Of a DNA stretch of 64,000 nucleotides, positions 36,400 through 48,280 are shown piece by piece. The DNA is from Mermis nigrescens. Taxonomy: Eukaryota > Nematoda > Enoplea > Mermithida > Mermithidae. The number at the start of each line of letters is the position of its first letter. Within the stretch, counting starts at the first letter, position 1. The stretch is taken from contig JAVLUZ010000145.1 of NCBI GenBank assembly GCA_036768485.1, forward strand, positions 21,330,706 to 21,394,705, given 5' to 3'. The position numbers and the translations under genes were made by a program. The notes under the pieces were generated by a model. It had not been told where the DNA came from. It did no database searches and saw only the letters and a list, made by a program, of their open reading frames with translations.

Positions 36400-39300
36400 C
36401 AAATATCAAGTGTAAGTAACGCTAACTCTCAGATTTGGAAGTAAAATAAATTTGTAGTATAAACTAGATATTGACAACAAATGAATAGTGCGAACTTTAC
36501 ACAACTACTAGGTGTATAGAAAACTAACAGTCAGATTCCCAATTCTGATTTTACGTAGAACATTTTGAAAAAAATTAAGCTTCCGCAAGGCTCTAGAACT
36601 AAAGTTAAGATGCAGTGTAAATTTTACATAACAACAGAGTGTAAAGAAAATTTCAGTCGGATTCGTTATTCTGATATTACTGTGATATTACGATCAACAT
36701 TTATGAAAAGATTAATTCTCCACAATGGACCGAGGACAAATAAATATCAGATGTAAACCACTTTACATCACTATTGAGTGCAAACAAATTGGCGTATCAC
36801 ATTTGATTTCTGGTTAATTTTTAGACTTGAGATTATGTCCAGACTCATAACCCAGAACTTAAAAGAAAAAACAAGACAGAAACACGTTTAACTCCCACAT
36901 TTTTTTGAATTTACACCTCCCGAAAAAGCTAAATGTTGATGTAAACAAATGCAATTTGCTGTGACGCGTGCCCCTTAGAAAGTAAATTATTTTTATCCTA
37001 TTCGACCTCGCCCGACTTCTGAACAGAGAAAGTGGCGAACAAAAAATGGACAAACACGTATTTTCCACTGTCTACCACATTGTAAACTTTGAAAATCTGA
37101 ACCTAACGCCCCATTGAGTGTAAATAAATTCGATTCGGGCCAGTTTGCAGCCCTTTGATTGTAGTACGTTTGAATGTGCGAAACTTATGTTCCGCAAAAT
37201 ATTTGATATGATTTACCTATCAAAATACGAAAAAAACCTGTTTTTTCGCCCATTTTACACCTCAGATTTTGAACTTTACACCCCATAAACAACTCAATAT
37301 CACGTTTTTTTGAACGCCGCTCGCTTCGACCTTTAGCCTTTAAAAGCTATTTCATTTTTATTTTATTCAATTCATCCTAACTCATAATTGAAAAAGTTGG
37401 CAGAGAAATCTCGGACAAAATCTATTTTTTTACTCATCCACTAGAGTGTAAAGTTTAAATCCCTGGTACTAATTGCGTATTGATTGTAGAAAAGTTTGCC
37501 GGAAAACACAAGATAGCCCTTGATCCATAGTACACTTTTGTCTGAAAACATTTCTTAAATCTCATAAACGGAGTTGTTGGCAGACATAAACAAGTCGAAA
37601 GTGCATGGTTTTGCCGAAAGAATTAAAAAATGAAAAAAGTCAGTACTCAGAAAATTTGAACCCATTAGTCTTTTCTTAAACACGCATGCGAGAACGGATG
37701 CATCAGTCTCTGCATCAACCCGACAAATGGGCGAATTTTAATACTTAGTCAATCATTAAAAAATATTCATCATTCTACTGAAGTTTATGAATAGTGCATT
37801 TATGATAATAAAAATAATTATTTATTAAAGACGAGTGAAAAACCTCTGAAATAAGAAAAATCTGATCAAGAACAATATGCAATACGGAGTTGTCTATCGG
37901 CATTAGGAAATAGATATATAATTCAAAGTTCACCTTTTCATACATCAACAAACAGTGGCTGTAGAACAGTTTAAAGGTCAGATTCTTTATTCTGACCTTA
38001 AAGAGAACATTTTTTTAAATTCATCATCCACGACGCTCTAGGCGGAAAAAAGTTTTCAGTGTAAAGTTTACACCTGCACTAATAACGCAATATTGATTGT
38101 AAAGAAACAAAATAAATTTTGACGTGTAGCGCTTGGGACGAGGCACTTTTTAAAGGTAGTTACCACGTCCTGTCTACTAAGTGGAGAATACGGCAGGGAC
38201 AAAATATATTTTTCCCAGACTGTTTACAATAAACCGCCTCCAAATTTAAAAAATATTGTTTGAAAAAATAAAAAAGACCCCCTAGATTTTATAACCGTCT
38301 ACCTTTTGAAATCAAACAGACTGCATAGAATGTAAAACGGACTTAGATATGCTCGTGCACATGAAAACCGTAAAAAACCGTCTAATTTACACTCCTGTGC
38401 AACAACTAATATGTGTAAAGAAATTTTAAGACCAGATTCGTAACCTACTAATCAAGGAAAACATTTTTTTTAAATTTGGCCCTCCGCAGACCATTTGAAT
38501 TTGTGGTGTAAACTTTACACACTCACAACTCGCTCGGTATTCAGTGTAAACAAAAGAATAGGGGTCCTCAGTTTTTTTATTATCTACCTTTTAAAAAAAA
38601 CCGCACCTCTCAGATGTGTGCCGTTATAGCTGTGCAGGGGGGCATATGTTGGGGGTACCCAAGTATATTATAGGTACGCGCTAACGCGCTTCCTATGAAT
38701 TCAAAGTTCAACTCTTCATACCTCAACAAACAATGGCTGTAGAAAAGTTTAAAGGTCAGATTCGTTATTCTGACCTTACAGTGAACATATTTTTAAAAAA
38801 TTCATCATCCACGACGCTCTGAGCGGAAAAAATTTTTTCAGTGTAAAGTTTACACCTGCACTAATAACGCAATATTGATTGTAAAGAAACAAAATAAATT
38901 TTGACGTGTAGCGCTTAAGACGAGGCACATTTTAAAGGCGGTTACCACGTTCTGTCTACTAAGTGGAGAATATGGCAGGGAAAAAATATTTTTTGTCCCA
39001 GACTCTTTACAATAAACCGCCTCTTAATTTGAAAATATTATTTTTAAAAAAATAAGAACAGACTCCCCTAGTAGATTTTATAACCGTCTACCTTTTGAAA
39101 CCAATCAGACTGCATAGAATGTAAAACTGAGTTAGATATGCTCTTGCACATGAAAACAGTAAAAAAAACTGTCTAATTTACACTCCTGTGCAACAACCAA
39201 TGAGTGTAAAGAAAAATTAAGACCAGATTCGTAACCTACTAATTAGGGCAAACATTTAAAAAAAAATTGGCCCTCCGCAAGTCAAATGAATTTTTGGTGT

Positions 39301-39493
39301 AAACTTTACACACTCTCGACGTGCTCGGTATTGAGTGTAAACAAGAAAAAAATGGGGTCCTAAGTTTTTTTATTATCTACCTTTTAAAAAAACCGTACCT
39401 CTCAGATGTGTGCCGTTATAGCTGTGAGGGGGGACATATGTTGGGGGTACCCAAGTATACAGTAATAGGTACGCGCTAACGCGCTACCTATGA
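36400..39493 (+). repeat. GTGTAAA/TTTACAC-rich dispersed repeat, copy B
   Basis: Follows the FB copy at 33508-34301 after interruption by the Penelope-like element, in the same order and orientation as copy A. Shared landmarks include TTTTACGTAGAACATTTTG, CAAGGCTCTAGAAC, repeated GTGTAAAG/CTTTACA and the terminal hairpin segment GGTACGCGCTAACGCGCT. Exact left boundary uncertain. Confidence 0.7.
37921..39493 (+). repeat. Direct tandem duplication, period 778 bp, at the 3' end of copy B
   Basis: Unit 1 (37921-38698) and unit 2 (38699-39493) both start ATTCAAAGTTCA and both end with the GGTACGCGCTAACGCGCT hairpin (38673, 39468). GTGTAAAGTTTACAC occurs in each (38059, 38841), as does GTGTAAACTTTACAC (38506, 39297). 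Confidence 0.9.
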
Positions 39494-40438
39494 TCACTGT
39501 CGTTTTATTATCCTGTTATATACTCTTGTATTAGTGATTTTCTTCACTCCTGACGTTTTGGCTATTTGCTGTCTTGAGTCGTCAAATTCGCTCGCGCTGT
39601 ATGTATTTAGTGTTGGATTTCACTTCCGCTAGAGCTGTATTGTGTTTATTCGTTTATTAAATTAGTTATACTTACTCAGTGGTAACATATACCGTGGATA
39701 ACTCGATACTGCGGCCCGGCCCGACTATTTTAGTGCTAAATTGAAAAGGTGAATCCTTTTTCGTATTATTTTTTCATTCGAAATTCAGTTACCCATTTTC
39801 GAACCCAAAACTCATAAAAATTATTACTTTATTTTTATGTAGGATGACTGACCAGCATAGAGCTCGTTGTTGTTGGAATCAATGTCTAGAGTGCTACGAA
39901 CCAAAACTTTTCTGCAAATGCTGTATATCAGGAAAAGAAGTTAATTTATCAACTTGAGAATTTCCGGGGTTTTGAGAAAAGGTCCAACTGACCTTGTGAG
40001 CAATTTCCGGGGTTAAGTAAGTACTCTGTGTTGAGTTTCAAGGGCGTAGCTGCCGAGATTCTCCGACGAGAAGCGGTCAGCAATTTAGGACCGAGGAGAT
40101 CGAGAGCGTAGGATTTGAGGGTCACTTAGGTTGGGTCGAGTCTTGTGCCTCTAGCAACCTGACCAGCGCTGAGAGTAGCGTAAGAAAGCCCCAAAGGTAG
40201 GTTACGTCGTCCCCTGTGTTGATTGAGTAGATATATGGCAGCTTATAACTTTGTACACTCGTAAGTTCAGAGAGAAATTTTGGTTACGTACTGGCACGTA
40301 CATATGGATGTACATGTATGTACATAACTAAGTAAGAGTTGCATTGGAAATTTGGACCCCTAGGCTTGATGGGAAGATTTTAAGAATAAATCAACGAAAA
40401 TTAAGGCCGGAAATGGACGAAACTAAAAATTTTTCGGG
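39494..40438. other. Unassigned spacer
   Basis: No gene or element ends recognised. Slightly higher GC at 39990-40210, without a usable open frame. Confidence 0.4.
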
Positions 40439-41451
40439 CCAACCCGTAAATCCTACAAGTGTTTCCCCCGGTGTGAGAAACGTTTCTCCCATCAAAATTT
40501 TCCCCGGAGGGAGAAACGTTTCTCCCGTTTCTCCCATCAAAATTTTCCCCGGTGGGAGAAACGTTTCTCCCGGGAGAAACGTTTCTCCGAGTGTGGTTGC
40601 CTATGCTTTTCATGGTTTCGCCGTTTCTCCCGTTTCTCCCAGTGTCCGGGTAAACCATGATAAATATAGGTAACCACACCCGGAGACTGGGAGAAACGGG
40701 AGAAACGGCGAAACCATGATAAGCATAGGTAACCACACCCGGAGAAACGTTTCTCCCGGGAGAAACGTTTCTCCATGCTTATCCTGGTTTCGCCGTTTCT
40801 CCCAGGCTCGGGGTGTGGTTACCTATGCTTATCATGGTTTCGCCGTTTCTCCCGTTTCTCCCAGTCTCCAGGTGTGGTTACCTATACTTACCATGGTTTC
40901 GCCGTTTCTCCCGTTTCTCCCAGGCTCCCGGTGTGGTTACCTATGCTTATCATGGTTTCGCCGTTTCTCCCGTTTCTCCCAGGCTCCGGGCGTGGTTACC
41001 TATGCTTATCATGGTTTCGCCGTTTCTCCCGTTTCTCCCAGGCTCCGGGTGTTGTTACCTATGCTTATCATGGTTTCGCCGTTTCTCCCGTTTCTCCCAG
41101 TTTCCGGGTGTGGTCACCTATACTTACCATGGTTTCTCCGTTTCTCCCGTTTCTCCCAGGCTCCCGGTGTGGTTACCTATGCTTATCATGGTTTCGCCGT
41201 TTCTCCCGTTTCTCCCAGGCTCCGGGTGTGGTTACCTATGCTTATCATGGTTTCGCCGTTTCTCCCGTTTCTCCCAGGCTCCGGGTGCGGTTACCCATGC
41301 GTATCACGGTTTCGCCGTTTCTCCCGTTTCTCCCAGGCTCCGGGTTTTGTTACTAATGATTGTCATGGTCCAGGCTCCGTGTGTGGTTACCTATGCTTAT
41401 CATGCTTTTTCTTTCTCCCTATCTTTTTCATTAGTAGGATTTACGGGTTGG
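40439..41451. mobile_element. TIR element containing palindromes and a 59-bp minisatellite
   Basis: Perfect 18-bp terminal inverted repeats CCAACCCGTAAATCCTAC at 40439-40456 and complement at 41434-41451. Inside are two perfect 34-bp palindromes built on GAGAAACGTTTCTC (40555-40588 and 40741-40774), an inverted pair of minisatellite units (about 40595-40740) and the array at 40824-41400. No transposase. Confidence 0.8.
40824..41400 (+). repeat. 59-bp minisatellite, about ten units
   Basis: Units start ATGCTTATCATGGTTTCGCC at about 40824, 40884, 40943, 41002, 41061, 41120, 41179, 41238 and 41297, then decay. The unit contains no stop in any forward frame, so long open frames run through it (up to 265 codons). 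Confidence 0.93.
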
Positions 41452-42738
41452 GCCAATTTTTCTGCAAAGAAATTACATATAAGATTTCATAAGCTCAAAT
41501 TTTATGCTCTTCTTTTTAGGTCATTTTGGATTAAAGAAAGCCCTTCGGCTGACCAGCCAGACTGGTTTGCCTCCCTCAGGGGCCGGCTTATGAATGAGGG
41601 GCTAAGATAGCCCTGGAGCTAATTCAAAAGATATAGGGCTAACTATTTTAGACCCAGTTTCTGAAGGAAGGGGCTGCTCAGGCTTAAGTGTGAAAAATTG
41701 ACCCGTTTTTATTTAGCATCTGAGCCAAGTGTCTTTCAATTTCTAGCCCGTGTTTCTCAATGAGCGGCTAACTTTTTCACGGCTAAATTTTAAACGTAAG
41801 CCCCTGAAAATCAGATCCTGTGTTGGCTAGAGCTATCTTACTTATTGTGTGGTATTTCGTTAATATTAGAGGTTTTACAAAATGGTTCTCAGCTTTGTTT
41901 ATCAATGACCACAATTTCGAAGTTTATGATGAATTTTTAGATAAATATCTTGAATTCGGGAAAACATTCAGTGAGATTTGTGACAATTTACCGTACTAAG
42001 ACAATTTTTGTCACTGGTATGGGCACACAATTACTTAAAGTGGTCTCCGACACACTGAATTTTGGACTGGAAGTTCATTTTTGCTATTGCCAAATGCGGC
42101 ACAGACGGAAGGAACAATACAATACAAATACAAATATTTAACTTCGTCGCAAAAAAAGAACACAATAAGAAAAGAAACATTAATATACAATGCAATACAA
42201 TTATAAATAAACATTCGACATGAATCATCATACAAAATCACATATTCTAAAAGCAAGAAATTATTAATTAAAGTACATTTATACGAGATTAGTGCAAAAG
42301 ACGAAGGTAGGCGCGCAGGCTAAATAAATTATGCACTTAGAACACGCCCCCTAGCAAAAACCCCGTTAGATCAAGTTTTTTCAACTTTTCACGAAGGGAA
42401 GCAACACTAGGAGATCTTACAACAGGGAATTCCATACGTGAATCCACCTATTGGATAAATCATACCCACGAACATCAAGCCGAAAAGGAGTGCATTCACA
42501 TTTCATTGTATTTTGAGCACGCGTGCTGTTTTCTACAAAAGCAAAAAAGTCGGCTTGCTGAATAATTAATAATAGGTATAATTACAAAAAAGACGTAGAT
42601 TTAAAAAAATGGTGGAAAGCTAATTTCTGTGTTAAGCTGCTGAGGCTCCATGGACCCTAAACGCAATGCGTCCAGGCAGTTCAGTGTGAAAGAGCAAAAC
42701 GATGCCTTTTATAAACCTCATTTTTTAAGGTTTTTTTA
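41452..42738. other. Unassigned spacer with decayed AACCCC/GGGGCT fragments
   Basis: 41560-41830 has GGGGCTAAG, AGCCCCTG and similar fragments reminiscent of the element at 3830-5809. Nothing codes. Confidence 0.4.
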
Positions 42739-42902
42739 GCACATAGCTGGCCGTCCTATTTGGGGTGGGGCAACACCAAGTTTGGGGGACTAAGCCCAAA
42801 AAGGCCAAAAATAGCACAAAATAACGTTTAAAAAGTCCGATTTTTCTGAATTTTTGGGGTACGGACCCCCCAATTCCCCCTGCCCAGAGCTACGTGCCTG
42901 TT
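42739..42902 (+). mobile_element. hAT-type MITE, family Q, copy 2
   Basis: Near full-length match to 826-990; the first bases are degraded (AGCACATAGCTGGCC). It ends AGCTACGTGCCTG. Confidence 0.7.
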
Positions 42903-43133
42903 CATTAAGAAATCGGCCCCAGGTCGGCCATGCATTGCACGATTGTGCATCGTTAGATTAACTGTGATAGAACCAACGAAAAAAATCGTTAACCAACTGA
43001 CCGATAGACCCACCTGATAAAAATTCTCATTCGATCTGCTGTATCAATGGACCCATCAAAAAAATCTCGTTGTCTTGAAAAATCACATATAGCTATTGCC
43101 TGAAAGTCTCGATAAATCCAGCGTCCTGATCAT

Positions 43134-43560
43134 ACATGTAACAGGGGATGGGGATTCCCCGCCCAAAGTCGGCCGTTCCCCTATCCCCCCAAAGTCAGAA
43201 ATTTTTTGACCCCCTGTACATGCGCAGCATTAGAATTCTGGAAGTGGGGGTGAAATTATCAAGTGCCTTCTTTGTTTTATAAATGGTACGCGTCAAAAAC
43301 ATCGTTTTCAGCGTTTCTGATGATGCTCTATCTTTCTAGAGCATAAAATGATTTGAAAAAATTTTGAACAAAATCAAAAAGTTAGTACAAATTGAAAAAA
43401 ATATATTCAAAACATGAGTATAATGGCGCGAAGCGCCAAAAATTTGGCACTCTTGAGCAAATAGATAGCTAAAAACGCTTTAAAAAAGCATCTTTTCTAC
43501 AAATTTTTAGGAAATTTTTGTGAACTTTCCGAAAATCGCCAATTTTGGGGACGGTGAAAA
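43134..43560. mobile_element. Fragments of family V and family C MITEs
   Basis: 43134-43206 matches the inverted end of family V (CATACATGTAACAGGGGATG). 43212-43560 matches family C (CATGCGCAGCATTAGAATTC) with a perfect GGCGCGAAGCGCC at 43425. Ends not resolved. Confidence 0.6.
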
Positions 43561-43655
43561 AAGTTTTTGGGCACTTCAGGCTGCCTAGTAGAAATAACTT
43601 TTATAACCCGCTTGAACGCTGAAAATGGACTTTCATGTGTACAACGTTTCGTGAA

Positions 43656-43904
43656 CTATAGTCTGTTTCACGAAACCTTGTGCATGGAAATCAGTTTTCA
43701 GTTCACAAGAGAGGCGCCAGAAAAGTGGCTTCGAGCTAGACTATTCTAATAAAACTTTGCATAGCAAAACTTCATCAGCATATCAGTCACTCACTCTGCT
43801 CAGTATTACGATTTTCTTTTCGATTTAAACCACTTTTGTAATCGATTTGCATCGAATCAAAAATTTAAATCCATGCACGAGGTTTCGTAGAATATACTGT
43901 AGAA
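43656..43904. mobile_element. Family T-like MITE with longer arms
   Basis: CTATAGTCTGTTTCACGAAA with CCTTGTGCATGG on the left pairs with CCATGCACGAGGTTTCGTAG and a diverged tip on the right. Confidence 0.6.
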
Positions 43905-45318
43905 CATAGGTTATCTACTCTAAATTTATGCTTACTTATATTTTAGTGTATTTCAGGTGCCTGATACCTGTGTGTAAATTTAATCCAACTGATAAAAAAC
44001 AATTTGTCACTTGTAATGGAACTATTCTTGATTTGAATTTCGCAGCAGTTGTACCCCGGAGGACCAACATGATTTTCTTTGTGAATGAATGCGAGTACAT
44101 GTGGTTCCATAATGAATAAAGAATCAGACTATCAGTCTAAATAAGCGGTTTTAGCGAAACTTCCATGAGTGGATCTACTAATACAAGCAAGTAAGTCAAT
44201 CTGCGTAATAAAGCCTGGCTGGCAATTATTTTCAGTAAACACTGTACTTTCATCAGTAAAATCACGATTATCTAAAACCTGCATGCATTGTTGCCAACCG
44301 TGAGTTTTTATCTCAAATTGTGAGTTTTTATTTTAGCTTCGAGATTTTTTGATTTGCATTTTTTCGTGAGTTTCTTGCGATTTTTTTCTCTGAACTTGAG
44401 ATTTTTCACTGAAAATGAGTTTTGTTTCATGCAATTTTAGATGCTTTTTGACCAAAGACGTCGAAAAAACGCATTTTTTAAAACCGAGAACTCAGTAGCA
44501 GTAGAATAATGTCTTTAGTAGAATTTTCGGTAGAATCTTAGCCTGGATAGTAGAATGCAGTAGAATCCTAACATAGGCATAGCCACGATTTTCGCCAGGG
44601 GGAATAGGTACCTTCAAAATAATTTTTTTATTTAAAAAACCCATAAAAACGGGCGAGGCCGTTGAATAACCTGTTTTTTTGGGCTTTTGACATTGCCCTG
44701 CACTATTTAAGCAGTACAAAAATTTTTTCAGAAATTTGCGCGAAGCGCTTATTTTTTCACTTTTCCTGCAGCAAAACGATAGAAACTGCCAAAAAAATAG
44801 ACGAATTTTTCAATTCTATGTCGCAGAACAGCATCATGCAACCATATTGCTCAATTATTAAACATGTTAAAATTTTCCTTAGGAGGGTAATTCCCCTCTT
44901 TCCCGGCAGTAATTATATGCAGTCAACTGCAGGTAATATAGCATAAAATGTAAAATTATATGCAGTCAAAAACCAGCGGCCTAGACTGCAGATTAGCACA
45001 CAACGTAAAATTATATGCAGTCAAAAACCAGCGGCCTAGACTGCAGGTAATATAGCACACAATGTTATATCATATGCAGTCAAGTTGAATGCATATTGAT
45101 ATGGGAAGCTGGCGCTTTGCTCACATTTTAACTTACAGTAGATGGTTTTAGAAGGTATTTTTATTTGAGATTGTCTGGCAGATCTGCTTCCTCACTAGAG
45201 AATGTTTTTTTGCGCTGAATGGGTAGCAGATTCAATAGCTGCCCAGTCACCCATTAGCGCATTTTGATGGGTCAGTGTAAGCTCTGGTCCTGCATGATAG
45301 ATATTGAGTAGTTGTTGC

Positions 45319-45675
45319 CAGGGGCGTACGCATGATTTTTTTTCGGGGAGGGGGTGGTCCGAAATTGGTGGCCCTATATTTCGGGATTTGTTCGCCGGGG
45401 TACCAAATAAAGTGCATTTTCTGACGTTTCCGAAAGTGCACTATCCAATAAGCTCATAAAATTCAAAGTTTTACAAAGAAAATTTATTTTCTCTTAATAA
45501 GCTATGAAAAATTACTTTTTTGGCCGCGCCTGGGCTTTAATTAGCGAAAATAATGATTACGCCGAAAATTTTGAGATTTTTCGGTGAAAATATGCCAATT
45601 TTCATGCATTTCCTACCTTTTCAAAATTATTTTCGGACTAAGGGTGGGGCGGCCGCCCCCCTGCGCACGCCCATG
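45319..45675 (+). mobile_element. hAT MITE nested in the foldback left arm
   Basis: Left end CAGGGGCGTACGCATG, right end (reverse complement) CATGGGCGTGCGCAGGGG. Perfect 8-bp duplication GTTGTTGC at 45311-45318 and 45676-45683. The right arm near 45920 reads through the equivalent site without an insert. Confidence 0.92.
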
Positions 45676-46044
45676 GTTGTTGCTGTTCTTGTCCCTCATT
45701 CTGGGTAATTATTTTATTACAGTGAAAATAAAATGCTTTGCAAAAATGTACGTACCAGAGGAAAGTAAGGTGCCTGCCTTACGCTGTCTACATACGTCAT
45801 TTCTAGCCATTTTTGCCCTTCTTGCGTTTAAATGTAATTTTGTAGCCGGCTAAACAACGATTGTGCCAATTATCGGACTAATACAGTAAAACAATTCCCC
45901 AGAATGAGGACAAGAGCAGCAACAGCTACTCAATATCTATCAAGCAGGACCAGAGCTTACGCTGGCCGATCAAAATGCGTTATTGGGTGACTGGGCAGCT
46001 ATTGAAGCTGCTGTCCATGCAGCGCAAAAACATTGCCTAGTGAG

Positions 46045-46497
46045 TGTCACGCCCAGTAGTGGTCAATATATAATAATCATAATAATATAATATACTTTTC
46101 CATACTAGGTTACTCCGCGTGTCTATTTGCACATCTGTCAAGCCCTCTATAATGATAGGTATTATACTTTCGGATCAATATACACTTAACCCACTTACCG
46201 GGCTGACCATGTGTTCTTTGTATAGTCACCAGCTCGGACTGAGCTGTCTTATGTGGGCCTTGCAGCAAATATATTAACGCACATACACACATATATAAAA
46301 TCGGTGCTATCGGGCTGAACCCAATAGCCTTTATCAGCACTGACTCCTCACTTAGCAGTTTCAACGTGCTGAGCTCGGACCGCTTCTCTTCAGTTGCTAT
46401 GTCTCTTTAATATATGCGATGAATTTCTGTTGTTCTAACATGCGCATCAGATGTCAATAGATTACTGTAGTAGTGTATGGTCGTTTTACCTGACACA
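46045..46497 (+). mobile_element. Insert in the foldback right arm, candidate solo LTR
   Basis: The foldback right arm is interrupted between CCTAGTGAG (to 46044) and GAAGCAGATC (from 46500); the left arm reads straight across. The insert starts TGTCACGCCCAGTAGTGG and ends CCTGACACA, TG..CA-type termini. It has a TATATAAAAT string at about 46290. No matching target duplication was found, so the LTR reading is tentative. Confidence 0.45.
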
Positions 46498-46762
46498 AGG
46501 AAGCAGATCTGTCAGACCATCCCAGATAAAAGTACCTTCTAAAACCATCTACTACAGGTTAAAATGCGAGCAAAGCGCCAGCTTCCCATATCAATATGCA
46601 TTTAACTTGACTGCATATAATATCACATTGTGTGCTATATTACCTGCAGTCCAGGCCGCTGGTTTTTGACTGCATATAATTTTACATTGTATGTATATTA
46701 CCTGCAGTTGACTGCATATAATTACTGCCCCTCTTTCCCCTGGCTACGCCAGTGAATCCTAG

Positions 46763-48280
46763 TATTTTCAGTAGAATTTAGTGGAATCTGAAAAGTTTGG
46801 TGGAATTAGTAGAATTTTTAGCTGAGATTGCGGGTTAGATACTTCAATGGAGATGCATCTGTTTCCTGCCTTCCTTATTATCGATTATCAGCTCAATAGT
46901 ACAGATTGCTAAAGGAAATCAAGCATGCATATTTGTGCATGCTCGATTCTCATTTGGCAATGCTCTTCTATTAACATGTTGTCTTGCCCAAAGTGCGCGG
47001 TTCAATGATTCATGTGTATTTTGCATCTATTTTTGGTAATTTGCAGATTTTGTGATGAAATTAGTAACTGAGGAAATTTAGCATTATACCTAATTTCTTG
47101 TTTGAAAACAGATTTAGCTTCTTCATGTTCATTTTTAATTAAATTCGCAAGCGTCAATCGCAATGTCATTTCTGATTCTTATTTTAGCATTCCAAAGTCC
47201 ATTTTTAGTGCATGCTTAGCTGAAAAAATCGTATTGCATACACAAGTTTTGTCAGGCATCAGCAAGCTCATATCCAGGGTGACAGGAGGGCTTGTGCCTC
47301 GCTTCCATCAAAATGAAATCTGAGTATTTTTCCTACTTCTCCCCCGTTGCTTCTTTTAGCAAAAACAATACAAATTTTTTCGGCGCTTTGCGCTTAATCT
47401 CACAATTATTACTTGTTTCCGAACGCGCGTTTACAACACTGTATACAACCTAACGCATATTTTGCATCTGTCGCCTGTTTTTTTAAGGTTCTGCGCAGAA
47501 ACTGAGATCCGTTTAAGAAGCGAGAATGATTGACATTTTTCGGCAATGGAGAAGTGTTTTAGTGATTAAGTTTAATTATTTACAGATTGATTTCAGAACA
47601 AAGATTATGCTTTTTTATGATAATTTTAACGTTACGATTCAAGTTTACGGTGCTCTTTTTACAAAATTTTATGGGGCTCTACCCCGGACTCCGCTAGAGG
47701 CGGTTTAGCCCTCAGCTCCTGAAGAGAGGTTATCCCTTGAATTCTTAACATATTTTTGTCTTTAATTTATTCTTAAGTCCCCCTTGCATTTTTAAAAAAT
47801 TTTGATAACCTGAAAGAAATTCCTGGATACGGGTCTGGGCATCAGCCTCAACAGTTGTCCTAATCGTTTAACCATTGAGCGTAGCCCTGGCCAGCAAAAT
47901 GGGCGAATCAACTTGCTTGGTTCAATGTCAATTTTAGTTCGATTTGCATGTAATAATGACTATGTATGCTGTTAACTCATATTATGATTCACTCCTCTAA
48001 TTAATCTCACAGATATTATTAATATTACTATCGCGAGTTTAATTTTTTTAAACTCTTACATATATAGCCTGCAGTAAGTTGTTAGTGCTTCAGCACTCGA
48101 CTTGAAGAAAGGTGGATTATTCAAAATGAGATAAACTAAAATGATTCCAAGTTCCTAAAAGTTGCATTTTTGGCAAACATGCTATCATTTACCGACTGAG
48201 TCAAGTTGATCATTGTGCCCCTCTTAATTCTTAAGCAGCTCCTTGTTGCTGATTTAATCTGTATTTTTATTCTTTTTGCA
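46763..48280. other. Unassigned spacer
   Basis: AT-rich. GTAGAATTT/AGTAGAAT fragments near 46765-46815 and 48300 suggest an older repeat that the 44.6-46.8 kb nest entered. A CGGCGCTTTGCGCTT palindrome lies at 47381. Confidence 0.4.

Larger units (their letters stand above)
44905..46729. mobile_element. Foldback element, possibly Mutator-like, 1.8 kb
   Basis: Ends GGCAGTAATTATATGCAG and its near reverse complement. Arms of several hundred bp include repeated CAAAAACCAGCGGCCTAGAC units on the left. A 10-bp duplication CCTCTTTCCC flanks it (44895-44904, 46730-46739), a length seen in Mutator-like elements. The left arm holds a hAT MITE (45319-45675) and the right arm a separate insert (about 46045-46497); in each case the opposite arm is uninterrupted. 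Confidence 0.8.
44572..46754. mobile_element. hAT-type MITE split by a foldback element
   Basis: Left end CATAGGCATAGCCACG, right end (reverse complement) CACTGGCGTAGCCAGGGG. Flanking AATCCTAA (44564-44571) and AATCCTAG (46755-46762) match at 7 of 8. Its own sequence is only about 44572-44904 and 46730-46754. A GCGCGAAGCGC palindrome lies at 44738. Confidence 0.75.

Noticed and set aside
40716..41610. Open frames of 193-265 codons with periodic peptide repeats
   Set aside because: The 59-bp unit has no stops in any forward frame, so open length is a by-product. No start context, splice sites or family match. The repeat is reported instead.
43928..44119. Plus-strand open frame of 63 codons with fairly balanced composition
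   Set aside because: It looked like an isolated exon, but no family, no convincing splice partner and no neighbouring exon were found.
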